Below, piece by piece: positions 39,421 through 50,803 of a DNA stretch of 64,000 nt. A program made the translations under genes and the position numbers. How positions within the stretch are numbered: position 1 is the stretch's first letter; every line of letters starts with the position of its first letter. The notes beneath the pieces are model-generated. The model was not told the DNA's origin and ran no database searches. It saw only the letters and a list, made by a program, of their open reading frames with translations. Source of the stretch: Adineta steineri (taxonomy: Eukaryota > Rotifera > Eurotatoria > Adinetida > Adinetidae); NCBI GenBank assembly GCA_905250115.1, contig CAJNOI010000313.1:1-64000 (forward strand), written 5' to 3'.

Positions 39421-40955
39421 GTAAGAATACATATTATTTACATTTGACAGATCATCATACTCAACTAGAACAATTCATTTTAGTCAGTGATAGATGAGGT
39501 ATCATTCATTTGTATAAAAACTCTGTCGAGTGATACTTTTCTTGTAGTGAAAACAAATATAATAGATAGAATAATATAGATTAGTGATATCCATTGTTAA
39601 TTAACAAGAAAGATGAAGAACTGAAGTATGTTGAAGTTTTCAGTTTAGTTAGTGAATAACACATTAATACAAGTTCATATATTATTTAATCGGTAGAATA
39701 AGAGATTATAGTTTCATAATAGTTCAATGTTGTTTGTGTTTTGTCTGAGCCAAAATATTTTGTAGAACAGACTTTTGTAACATGGTTTTACGTTTACATT
39801 TGTTGTATTGAATAATAAGAGAATATAAATGAATAGATTGAAGTATACAAATCGGTATCATAGACCATTTCAAATAAAATTTATATTTTGCGTGATTTTA
39901 TATTTTTATTTATTCCTCTCTTTTCTGTTGCTGTTATTGTTCTAATAATATTAGTTTATCGGTATGTTAGGTGTAGTTTAAGAGACATTGTCCATCATCA
40001 ATATTAAACTTACTGTAAAATAGATGAGTCATTTGAGATAAAATTTAGGTGCAAATTATATGTGAAGGTGAATCAGTTCTGATAGAGAATCTAAGATTAT
40101 CATTCGTCGATCAATAATTATCTCATTTATCTTGTCTTGATTGATGAGATGATTGAGTGAACTATAAATCAGATATTAAATACTATCTTTATCTTTAGAT
40201 TAATCTTTCATATCATATTTGTAAATTTTTTTTTCTATAATACTGCTTATCACATAAGAGAATGTGGATAGTGGATTGATGAAAAATTGTTGTTATATCG
40301 ATTATAGATATGAAATATCACTGATAATAGAGTAGAAGATAACTAAATAATAGAATTTGTGTAACTTAATAAAGAACCAGTAATGATTTGATATTGAATT
40401 ATTAGAAACTTTGAGATTAATTACTCATTCTTTTGCTAGTTCATAGTTTATATCAGTTCCAATAGTGAATGTTATATAGATCTTTTCATACCTATATATT
40501 GATTGTTATAAAAAGATATGCTGCAAATAATTCACTGTTTTGATTGTGATATTCAGAGAACTTATGAAAGAGTTGATGCAAAGTTCATATTTTTCATTCT
40601 ATTGACTATCTTTCGATCAAAACTTGTAAAATTTATAGATAATCCGAAAACACATCAGTTGGTGTAACTAGCATAGTAACTAAGTTAAGACATACATCTT
40701 TTATATATTTGAATAAGATAATAGGGGAAATAGATAATATAGAAAACTGATGATGTCATAATAATATTTGAAGAGAATTTGTATAATACATTTGACTACT
40801 ATTCTCGAACTACATAAGTTTGAGGTGATATAAAACAGACATATTGAAGACTGCCATTTTTAGGATTATGAAAAATACTGTAGAAGAGTAGCGAATGTTG
40901 ATTGTTTGGTTATATAATGTTGCATAGTCTAAATATATAAAAATATAATTTTTAG
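39421..40955. other. 1.5 kb AT-rich segment, probably an intron
   Basis: A GTAAGA donor at 39421 and an ATTTTTAG acceptor at 40955 frame the segment, and the phases on both sides agree. No coding sequence, repeat or RNA gene was recognised inside. Confidence 0.5.
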
Positions 40956-41950
40956 GATGGTTTCCTACTGCCAATATGACTGATTCACGATATGGGCATA
41001 CAGAATCTGTATTATCAAATGGAAAAGTATTAGTTACTGGTGGAGTGAATAGTAATTTTTTAAGTAGTGTTGAACTGTATGATCCATCAACAAGTACTTG
41101 GACAATTACTGGTAACATGACTAATGCACGATATTTTCATACAGCATCTGTATTATCAAATGGAAAGGTATTAGTTACTGGTGGATGGAATGGTAGTGCT
41201 TTATATAGTGCTGAACTGTATGATTCGTCAACAGGTATTTGGACAAGTACTTATGATATGATTAGTCCACGAGCTTGGCACACAGCATCTGTATTATCTA
41301 ATGAAAAAGTATTAGTTACAGGTGGAACCGATAGTAACAATGCTTCAAATAGCGCTGAGTTGTATGATCCATCAACAGGTACTTGGACAACTGCTGGCAA
41401 CATGACTAATGCACGACAAGTTCACACGGCATCTGTATTATTAAATGGAAAACTATTAGTTACTGGTGGAAAAGGCATTGGTAATATTGTTTTAAATAGT
41501 GCCGAACTGTACGATCCATCAACAGGTACTTGGACAACTACAGGTAACATGAATGATGCACGATCTGATCACACAGTATCTGTATTATCAAATGGGCTAG
41601 TATTAGTCACTGGTGGACAAGGCATTGGTAGTAATTATTTAAATAGTGCTGAATTGTATAATCCATCAACAAGTGTTTGGACAACTACTAGTAGTATGAC
41701 TAATGCACGACAAGATCACACAGCATCTGTATTATCGAATGGAAAAGTATTAGTTACTGATGGATATGATGGCTTCAGCGTTTTAAATAGTGTTGAATTG
41801 TATGATACATCAACAGCAACTTGGACAACTACTAGTAACATGAATAATGCACGAGCTTATCACACAACATCTGTATTATCAAATGGAAAAGTATTAGTTA
41901 CTGGTGGATATGATAATGGTGGTGCTTTAAATAGTGCAGAATTATATTAA
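40956..41950 (+). CDS. Seven kelch repeats, bdelloid LVTGG type (probable C-terminal exon of the THFRGG-type gene)
   Basis: One exon encodes seven repeats of about 48 aa following the pattern MTNAR-HTASVLSNGKVLVTGG-LNSAELYDPSTGTWTTTGN. The repeats start near 40976, 41117, 41261, 41402, 41546, 41696 and 41840, and the frame stops after the seventh SAELY. The incomplete last blade can be closed by the first strand (GWFPTAN), the usual way a kelch propeller is sealed. There is no start codon of its own with a signal peptide. The acceptor TTTTTAG at 40955 and phase 1 fit the donor at 39420, so an extracellular propeller at the end of the secreted protein is inferred. The nucleotide similarity between repeats is high, suggesting recent duplication or ongoing homogenisation. 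Alternatively it is a stand-alone gene starting at the ATG at 40976. Confidence 0.8.
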
Positions 41951-44417
41951 TTATTTCAAATAAATTAACTGTCACTTATCTTATTCTTTTTCTTACAAGT
42001 AATTCAAATTCCAAACAAGACTTTTGTTAGAAGAACTCCTGTTGTGTGACGTCCGCAAACTGTTTCCTTCCATATTTTTCTTGAATAATCGCATATTTTA
42101 GTATTCGATCCCGAATAAAAATAAATATCTTTGTTTTTTTACTCTTATATATAAGTTTATTATGATTAACAAAACTTAGAACTAATTCGATAATTTTAAT
42201 TATCCTTTCAAATGCTCTATTCATTTTGTAGTGTAGGCACTCATAATATTCAATTGTTTTGATAGTATTTATCGGATTTAGAATAATTCATCATTGAAAT
42301 ATTTTATTTACAAAAAGACTTTAAGGTAAGTTCATGAATGAGATAGATGAATATATTTGTAAATAACAACAACAGATGATGTAAGGGACAATCTATAATC
42401 ATATCAGACGTAAGACGAAATGGGAATGAGGATATAAATATTGATGAGTTAAGCAAAATACTGGCATCCAACTTCTCTTATTTTACGATAATATGTATTT
42501 TAACGAAAGAGAATAGACAATAATAAGATTTCTGCATAATGTTTGTTTGCGATCAGTAATTATCTTCTTGTGAGTCTTAAATGAAATGATTCATACCACT
42601 CCAGAAAAATCAAATTGAATAATGTAGAATATCTTTCGAGAAGTTCTATTGAAATATCAATAAAAAACTATAGACAGAGCTACTTTTTCTTGTTCATATT
42701 AATTTATTCTACAAACTATGAAATTTTCCAACTTTGAATTAAGATCATAATCTAGATCTTTCATTTATAATATATTATATAGATTCATGTCTATGTTAAC
42801 AAAGATATTTCTCTTAGTATTATCACAGATATTATTTATAACGTATTGATACAAATTTTTTGAAAGATATTTTTTATATTTTATTGTTTGTGAATAGTTC
42901 ATCTCATTTCATTATCAGGTAGTTTAGAAAAAGAATTAATAGTTTTTGTAATAGATGTGATGACTATGTTGTTTTATTTGTAATATGACAGTGTTCTTAT
43001 TCTACTTTATCATAATGATATAGTTAAAATATATATATAAACACATCTGCGAATTACAATGCCGTTACCTCAGATCTGAAATGAATTTGATGTCATGTAT
43101 AGTGTTATATATTTTGCAAGGCCACATTCTTATTTATATCCATACGCTTATATCTGAATGTTGATTTTGAAGTATTCAATTAAATCAATTCATAAAACTT
43201 ATGAGAACAAAAATAATTTAGTTTTTGTTGGTAAATCCAATATATTATCTTGTCTTCTTGACAGAGTTTCTTCTTCCTTGTTCTATAGATAAATACAATA
43301 CACAAAACTTTATACAAATTAGATAAAATATAACTGACGAGAAATCTTTTTTTGAATGTTTCCTTTGCTTAAGGATACTACATAGTGTTCGAATAAAAAC
43401 TGTAAAAAAATTTAGATTCTAATTGAAATCTATTTAAACTTCCATATTTTCAATTCATTCTTTGCTACTAATACATATATGCGTAGGAAGTTTTAGCATT
43501 AACTGGTACAATCAATTAAAGTACATATTATTGTTTTTTTGAAATATTTTTATATGAAAACACATCACATTAAAAAACTTTTGATATTATGATTCATTTT
43601 GTGAAAATAGCACTAGAAAATACTTTTAATGACATTTCCGATAAACCATTTCTTTTCTTTCCAATGTCCCTAGTCAAGGAGTTAATATGTGTATATTTGA
43701 TAGAGGTGATGAGCTTGCACAAAGAAATATTATTTCATGATTTTTCTACAAACTGATCTAGTCACGAGTATGAATAAAGTAGATAATCCATCCAGTTAAT
43801 AAATATGCTCTCTAAGATCGTTGGGTATTTTTATAGTGTACAAAAGTTTTTGATTATTGTGAAGTATTTTTATATTTTCCATGTTTAAACATGTGTATAT
43901 AGATTATAAGCGTTCAAGAGGAGCTTGATTCACCTAAATACGTGTCGGATATGTAAAAGTTTTGCCATAGTTTTTCTTTTGTATATAACAAAGTACACGT
44001 ACCAAGCACTATTTTCGTACTTAAGTACAAGGGCAAGTATACTTTTAGATTTTTTAAAAAAATCAACATAGCTTTTAAAGTTTTGTTTTCTAATTCAGCT
44101 TGTAAAACTGAAGAAGAACAATGATCAAATCAGTTATTGATGCTGTATCGGAATAATTTAAATTTAAAACATGTCCATGGCTCTAAACGAATGAAATCTT
44201 GACTTTTCTTACGAATTGTTTAATTATTATTTTTTTGGTCAAAAACTTGGTATTCAAAATATAGAAGCGAAGAATACATTCGTGATCTCCTCTATTCAAC
44301 AATGTATAATTCGTTCAAGTCTATCGTCTAGTACTTTTTTTTCATTTCTAGCACCTTAAAATGAAAGCACTGAACAACGAAACAAATCTGAAACATGATT
44401 AAATGTGAATTATTTCT
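41951..44417. other. Gene-free AT-rich stretch
   Basis: About 2.5 kb with no supported gene, hairpin copy or RNA. It separates the convergent kelch and F-box genes. Confidence 0.55.
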
Positions 44418-46103
44418 TTAATCTGAATCACATGCTGATAGATGAGGTTTTAGTTTATAATTAATATAAACATCAAATGTTCTTGCATTGTCTTCAAACC
44501 AATTAAAGATTGATTCATCAACGCATTTGATTTTTATTATTGATAATTTGGAACATTTTGTTAATATTAATAAAAAATCATCAACATTATCAATATCACA
44601 ATGAAGTTCTTCGACATTTGAAAATGTTTTACAAAACCAATCTAAATCATCGATTTCAAAATAATCATAGGGAGTTGGATTACAATAATCGAACATTTTA
44701 ATCTTTTTGCTCAAAAGTTCACAGAGTTCGTGATTAGTGTAAAATGAACTTGTAATTTGTTTCTTTAAGATTAATGATGATATATTTGGCATTTGCTCTA
44801 ATATTTCAAAGAGTAATTCTAATTTAATTGCACATTTTTCTGTAATTTCCAGTTCTGTGATATTTGATAAGTTGATCATGTTCTTCAAATGTTCTATTTT
44901 GAATTCGTACTCATCGTCTTTAACACGATAATTAAGAGTACTTGCTAAACTTAATGATTGAATATGTCGAAAATACCATGATGAATCATCTCTAATTGCA
45001 CTTGCAAATAAAGATAAATACTTAACATTATCAAATTCATTTAAAACATTTGTCGATGGACTGTTGTACTTTTTCATAGTAGATGTTAATGTATAGTAAG
45101 TGGGTATGTATGGTATAGTATAAACTGATGGTATTCCGTCATCGATTACATAATTGATATACCAATTATGTTGATGCCAAAAATCAGTTTGAAATGGTGA
45201 AAGCTTGATTAACATATTATCGTAAGATTCAGAATAGCAACAATCAAATTTGAAGTTGAATACACGTAATAGTGGTAATGAAGATTTGATGAGATGCTGC
45301 CATCGATCAGCATCAATCATGTTGTGAGCCATATGAGTAACGATTGAAAAGATTCTCAAGTTTGGAGTACATTTTAGCAACAGTTCGATGAATCGAAAAG
45401 AAGTTACAGAATAATCTATATGTAACTGTTTTAAATGAACAGCACATATCTTACTAAAATCAGATTTATAGTCCACATCGTTATCATCTTCCATATCATA
45501 ATCATTAATCGTGTCGATTTTTATATATTTTAACATCGATGTATAATTTAATATTGTTAGTAATTGAGATACAGTACACAAAGTAATTCTTAATGATGTA
45601 ACTGACGATGTTCCATAAATAGATATTGGACGATAGTTTTCTAATGTTAACACTTGTATTTTAGTTTTAGATATAGCTTCTGCTTCTATCGTCCATCTAG
45701 GAGCATAAAACCGGTATAAATCAGGTAATAAGGTTAACATAGATGAGACTTGTTCGTATTCAGTATGATAATTAAGCGTGCCAATAAATGATAATGATCG
45801 AAGGCGAATAAATTCATTTAATGAAAATAATGATAAAAATGATTCAATCTGTTCACGTAAATCTATATTTGATAATTTTAAATAAATGATGTTTTGTTTT
45901 ATTTTCGGATTTATTTGTATTGTTTGACAAAACTCATTAAACAAAGACTTTTTAACTTGTTCAAAATCGAGATGTAAATGAATGTTTCGAATAAGTATAT
46001 AAAATCGATAGTTTAATCGATCAAATGAATGAAAGATATCGGGTGCATTGAGATATTGAAAGCATTCAACGACTATTTCATTTGGTAATTGTTCAAATTT
46101 CAT
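44418..46103 (-). CDS. F-box protein
   Basis: A single open frame of 561 aa. The N-terminus MKFEQLPNEIVVECFQYLNA is an F-box (about residues 2-42), with a following DIFHSFDRLNYRFY segment typical of bdelloid F-box proteins. The remainder is leucine/isoleucine-rich with cysteines, probably an LRR-like solenoid. The role is presumed to be substrate recognition for an SCF ubiquitin ligase; the target is unknown. An AGCAG directly precedes the ATG, so a 5' non-coding exon is possible. It resembles the two-exon F-box gene at 1841-3639 in layout but is not a close copy. Confidence 0.85.
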   Translation of the reverse strand: MKFEQLPNEIVVECFQYLNAPDIFHSFDRLNYRFYILIRNIHLHLDFEQVKKSLFNEFCQTIQINPKIKQNIIYLKLSNIDLREQIESFLSLFSLNEFIRLRSLSFIGTLNYHTEYEQVSSMLTLLPDLYRFYAPRWTIEAEAISKTKIQVLTLENYRPISIYGTSSVTSLRITLCTVSQLLTILNYTSMLKYIKIDTINDYDMEDDNDVDYKSDFSKICAVHLKQLHIDYSVTSFRFIELLLKCTPNLRIFSIVTHMAHNMIDADRWQHLIKSSLPLLRVFNFKFDCCYSESYDNMLIKLSPFQTDFWHQHNWYINYVIDDGIPSVYTIPYIPTYYTLTSTMKKYNSPSTNVLNEFDNVKYLSLFASAIRDDSSWYFRHIQSLSLASTLNYRVKDDEYEFKIEHLKNMINLSNITELEITEKCAIKLELLFEILEQMPNISSLILKKQITSSFYTNHELCELLSKKIKMFDYCNPTPYDYFEIDDLDWFCKTFSNVEELHCDIDNVDDFLLILTKCSKLSIIKIKCVDESIFNWFEDNARTFDVYINYKLKPHLSACDSD

Positions 46104-47091
46104 CCTGCTCGATATTTTAGCTAGAATAAGAAAAAGAATAACAACATGTATTTATTGATAATATATGCTCGTATTCTATGTTATAGATAGTGTATGAATA
46201 AAAGAATGTAGGAAGAAATAATTTTAACTTGTTCTTCTATACTGCACGTAAGCCATTGTTTTAGCTTTAACTATATTCCGTGTGGAGATTCAATACACAG
46301 AGACATCTTTTTATTATAGTTTGTAATTTATCAAACATTAGCATACAGGGAAATATTTCGTAAAAGTGTGTGATAAATACACGTTAATATTCTATAAATG
46401 TCACGCATAAAAATCGATTTTTGTTACAACGAACTTTTGTACCTATTATACGAATATACTCGATATTTAAAATATAACAAAATGTAATGTAAAACAACAA
46501 ATGTTCAAGATGAAGATACTCGCTATGAGAAGGATAGATGTGGGTGTGGGTGTTAAGGAATATTCTTCTCTCTCAACCATACACCCATACCCTCACATAT
46601 AAACTATTTTATCTAGATATTTCGTTATTTTTCTTCTACAGAGGATATCTGTTGCAAATAAACTAATTGACTTGTTTTACTATTATGAAGTTGATAATAA
46701 ACTAGCGAAACTTTTTATTTATTGTAGGCTGACTTAAAAAATAACTTCATGATCTGATTGTATTTATAAATGAATTGATAGCTTGATCAACAAACAGTAC
46801 AAAGATTTTTGTGCAAACCATTTTCGAATGTCTTGAAAAAGTTTATTACGAAATCTCTTATAAACATTGGTTCGATAAAACGTCTTGCTTTTAAAGTGAA
46901 TAGTGTTGAGTATATTGATAATCAAAAAAAATAAGAAAGTATATTTAAACTCTTACACTAAAACAACATTTTTCACAACGAAAAGTTTCTAATTAATGTA
47001 CAACAATACAATTAGTTATAAAGAGAAATAAAGAACCGACAATAAATGAAGCGAATGATAAAAGCATGATATAATATGAGTTCGTCGTTTG
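46104..47091. other. Spacer with one telomere-like hairpin
   Basis: It lies between the start of the F-box gene and the stop of the GPCR gene, both on the minus strand. The hairpin at 46537-46596 is the only structure recognised. Confidence 0.55.
46537..46596. repeat. Telomere-like inverted repeat, copy 7
   Basis: The G arm GATGTGGGTGTGGGTGTT contains two perfect TGTGGG units; the C arm AACCATACACCCATACCCTC follows after a spacer with AAGGAATATTCTT. Intergenic. Confidence 0.8.
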
Positions 47092-48540
47092 TTATGCAGT
47101 GTTTACTCCCCCAGGAGTCACGTTCGCATTTGCAGGCATCACGATGTTTGTTTTTTTGCCAAAATAACAAAAACAGTGTTTGACTTGTTGGCGAAACGTT
47201 TTTGAGACAATGAGAAATACATAGAAACCACTCTTTAGACAAGAAAGATAATTAACAAAATGATGAAATAAAGGATGTCTTACTTACTCCATATGTGATA
47301 TTACCTAAAGAATTGACAATATTAAAGATGAAATATTCAATATTTTCTTGTTCCGCCGATTTGTTCAGAGTAAGTGATGCTGATGAGTATGCATCGAAAA
47401 AAGCACGGGGCATAATAGTAATCAAAATTAATATTATTTGTCCTAAAATCATATAAGTAAGTTGGCGATCAGCTCCTTGTAGTTGACGTGTATTTGTTAA
47501 AGTGTGCATATTTCGATATGCAAGTGTACCAAATACAAGGACAATAACCAGCGGAACTGCTGTACAGAAAAACCAATGATTAACATAAGTATAGTAAGTT
47601 CCCCAAATGTCATTGTAATTGGCACAAACATTCGAACTAAATATTAAAAAATACAGGTATATTAAAATGACATAGAAACTTTCAAGATGATTTCTTTTTT
47701 CCCCTATATTCTGATACTTTTCAAGACATTATAAATATACAATATATATATCGTGAAGAACTAATACTCTTTATCAAAATTAAATAAATAATTTAATGAG
47801 TATAAAAGATTCATCATGCATTTCTGATTTGATCATCTAGATATATCTTATCTACATTGAAGCATATACTAAGTTTTGTCATAATTTTTAATGCAATACT
47901 AGATAAGCAATTCTGACAGTTGTTGTGAATTAATTCACATAGAAAACGGACGCATTTTATCATAAACACTGACATATATATTGCATATGGTTATTCTATG
48001 AAAATAATCATTTTAACAGACTTACGTATTTAAGAAAATCGCAAACCTATCAAGATGGTTATGTTAATAACTTACTAACCTTATATAAGTGAAAATGAGA
48101 TCCGGTACACATGTAAGTGTCCAAAAAACAACTACACCAACACTAATATAATAGGCTCGTTTGATGTTGCTCAATTGCCGTAGATTAGCTGCTCGTGAGG
48201 TCATCAGAAAGCGATCAATCGTTGCAATGCATTCGCATGTCGTTGACAAACCAAAACAAGTATCAATAAGATATGTCCTTATTTTGCACCATGCAGGTGA
48301 GAGAAGAGTTAAATCTAAACCAAAGCCAATAGCAGAAGCACGAGATATTCCTGCAGCCAAGTACTGCACAGATTGTGTAATCGCTGATATAAGTAGAAAG
48401 AATGTGCATGGCTGAGTACGATACATACGCGAAGTCGAAAGTGTAATTGTACTCATTAAGCTACCAGAAAAACCTATACACCAGAATGGAATAAACACAT
48501 AAAGTGTATACATTTGAGTGATATACGACCATGATGCCAT
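47092..48540 (-). CDS. Rhodopsin-like G protein-coupled receptor
   Basis: Three exons, 48540-48080, 47636-47288 and 47232-47092, join in phase to 316 aa. Hydrophobic segments fit seven TM helices: TM1 near 10-32, TM2 near 44-66, TM3 with Cys85 at its outer end and the DRF (DRY-like) motif at 109-111, TM4 near 130-150, TM5 after NHWFFCTAVPLVIVLVFG, TM6 in LTYMILGQIILILI, and TM7 ending NSLGNITYGSGFYVFLIVSKTFRQQV. The TM7/helix 8 end is of the type common in the large, FMRFamide-receptor-like orphan families of bdelloids. The ligand is unknown. The C-tail is short and ends GGVNTA. The first intron (443 nt) is long for this genome; without the third exon the frame would run past TM7 into a different, unsupported sequence. 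Confidence 0.85.
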
Positions 48541-50803
48541 ATTTTGTACCTATTTGTTTGCAAAATATATTCACTAAGTATTGTCTGTGCACTGCTGAAA
48601 GAGATAATATAAACATTTTCAAAACTACATCCTTAACATCTTTTAGAATATTTTTTTTTCGTTTTATTAAATGGATTCTACGACTCGTTCTTCTCTCCTT
48701 AAGAAGAAACGTCAGTTTTACTCTCGACATTTGTGACAGTAAATCTAATTATATAACATACATTTTGAATGGATGAGAGCGAACATGTCATTATCTTTCT
48801 ATTTACATCCACATATATATCTATTACTTTTCATTCAAAACTTCATCTTCATCGACATCATCAAAGTCAGATAACTTTTCAGTTCTCAAATACATCTCAT
48901 TTTACCGAGTGAAAATCTTTTTTTTTTCAGAACAAAATAGATTTGCATAGTAATAAATATTTCTTCGTTAATGTTTATAACACTACTTACCAAGTATCTT
49001 ATTGATAGAGCAAATATTGTAAAATATAGTCGTTTGAAATAGTTTTTTATCAACTAAAAATGAAAAAGGTGCACTTTTCTTCCTTCCGTTATGTGTTTTA
49101 TCTCTTAATGTAACAAAATGCGATGAAGTAATGCGTATTAATAATTGTGAAGATTTGATTTGATATGTTTTATGCTTTCTGACTCTATTGAGTTGTTTCA
49201 AAAAAAAGCATGATAATCATAAAGTTTTTTCTTAAAAATAGTAATAAAATCCAAACAAAAAAATTTGAATTAATATGTTCTTAATAAATAAGTAGATTAT
49301 CTGATGATATTCTTCTCATGATATTTTCTATTTGAGAGCACAGAAAGGGTGTGGGTGTGAATGGGTGTGTGATCGTGAGAGAAGAAGAGCCCTTAGCACC
49401 CTCAGCCACACCCTCATTATGATTTTCGCTTCATTTACTGTTCATTTAATTCATTTATTAAATTTCTGCATTAAATATCTTGTTTTAAATTATTTTCATA
49501 CATTAGTAGTTTATGCATACACTGTTCCAAGATTTTTACCGTATATATTCAACTCCTTTTTATCAATTAAGAACAGTATTCGTCAAACAAAAATCGATGA
49601 TGCAAAAATTTTGAATAAATTCTGTAGGGGTTTGAAGGCGTTAGTAATAACTCTTTTTTTTGTGGTGTTTTGACCAAATAAAATCTTTTAGGTATCATTT
49701 TCATTCGCTTTTGAAGATCTCTATTACTATATTAATATGCTGTTTATCACAAAATGATCAGCCATATTGTGTTAAAATAGTTGTACTAGTATATAAAAGA
49801 ATAAACTACATGATTTGATAAAAAAAATGATTTCACAAACTAGTTGCTCTAATGACAAAACAAACTTTCGTTGGATTATCGCACAGAAAAGGTTTGTTCT
49901 TGTTCAAATAGCAACATCGTTTGATAGACAGTTTGACAAGCTCTAGACCACTTCTTTTTTGTAAGCAAATCCATTTTTAAGCTACTATTAACAATGTGAT
50001 AAGACCGGCAATACACGACAATACATTTATATTTGATCATTTTTACCATTATGAATGTGTGATGATATTTTTTCAGTACAAAAATAGTATTCTGTGTTTA
50101 AACTATTTAATGATTTTATTATTTTTTCAATACTATTTACAATACAACTCTTTTAAATATATTTGTATGGAATACTTTTCTTTTTCGAACAGAAAAATAC
50201 CAAAGATCCTGCGATATTCTAAAATCAATAGTTACTTCTCGTTCACTGATACAGTCCTTTTGTTTTAACAAATTTCTTGCGGCCATTTAACAACAAAACG
50301 ATGTATGAGAAAGATAAACAACAATCACTGAAGGAATTATGTTTCTATTTTCATTTCATTTCAATGATAGAGTATTGGTGGCATATTGAATTACTGAAAT
50401 CGTTGTATAGATAAGGCCAAAAAAAGTTGGAGAGAATAACTATAAAACGAAATCATTTCGTTCTATCGTAAACATTGTTAAGAAATTGATTTATTTCGAT
50501 CTGGCTCTTCCTTTTCACAACAGTATTTTAAAAGGTAACTAGTTAAAGCAAGCTAAAAAAGATTAGAAAAATATGCCATTGTTATTCTAGATAGAAGTGG
50601 TGAGCCTTCTTACCATTTACAAAACACAACAATTATTGCTAAATTTATATTCAACATCAGATTATAAAAAGGACCAAATGAGTGAATCAGAGTCCAATCC
50701 AGAAGCTTCTTTATCATTAAGCACGGTCATAACACCATCGGATGTTATTCGACAACGGCGACGAATGCTTTGAAATTATTCGCTTCTCTGTTTAGATGAG
50801 TGT
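48541..50803. other. Gene-poor stretch with one telomere-like hairpin and a short upstream ORF
   Basis: No complete gene is supported. The hairpin at 49347-49415 creates a spurious open frame. A 30-codon frame at 50681-50773 (MSESESNPEASLSLS start) precedes the ART-TPR gene in the same phase and may belong to its leader. Confidence 0.5.
49347..49415. repeat. Telomere-like inverted repeat, copy 8
   Basis: The G arm GGGTGTGGGTGTGAATGGGT continues to GTGTG (49347-49371) and faces AGCACCCTCAGCCACACCCTC (49395-49415). It is the copy with one of the longest G arms. Intergenic. Confidence 0.8.

Noticed and set aside
49332-49673. 113-codon plus-strand open frame
   Set aside because: Its start lies in the telomere-like hairpin (GCGCEWVCDRERR-like low complexity) and the rest is hydrophobic AT-rich sequence without family resemblance.
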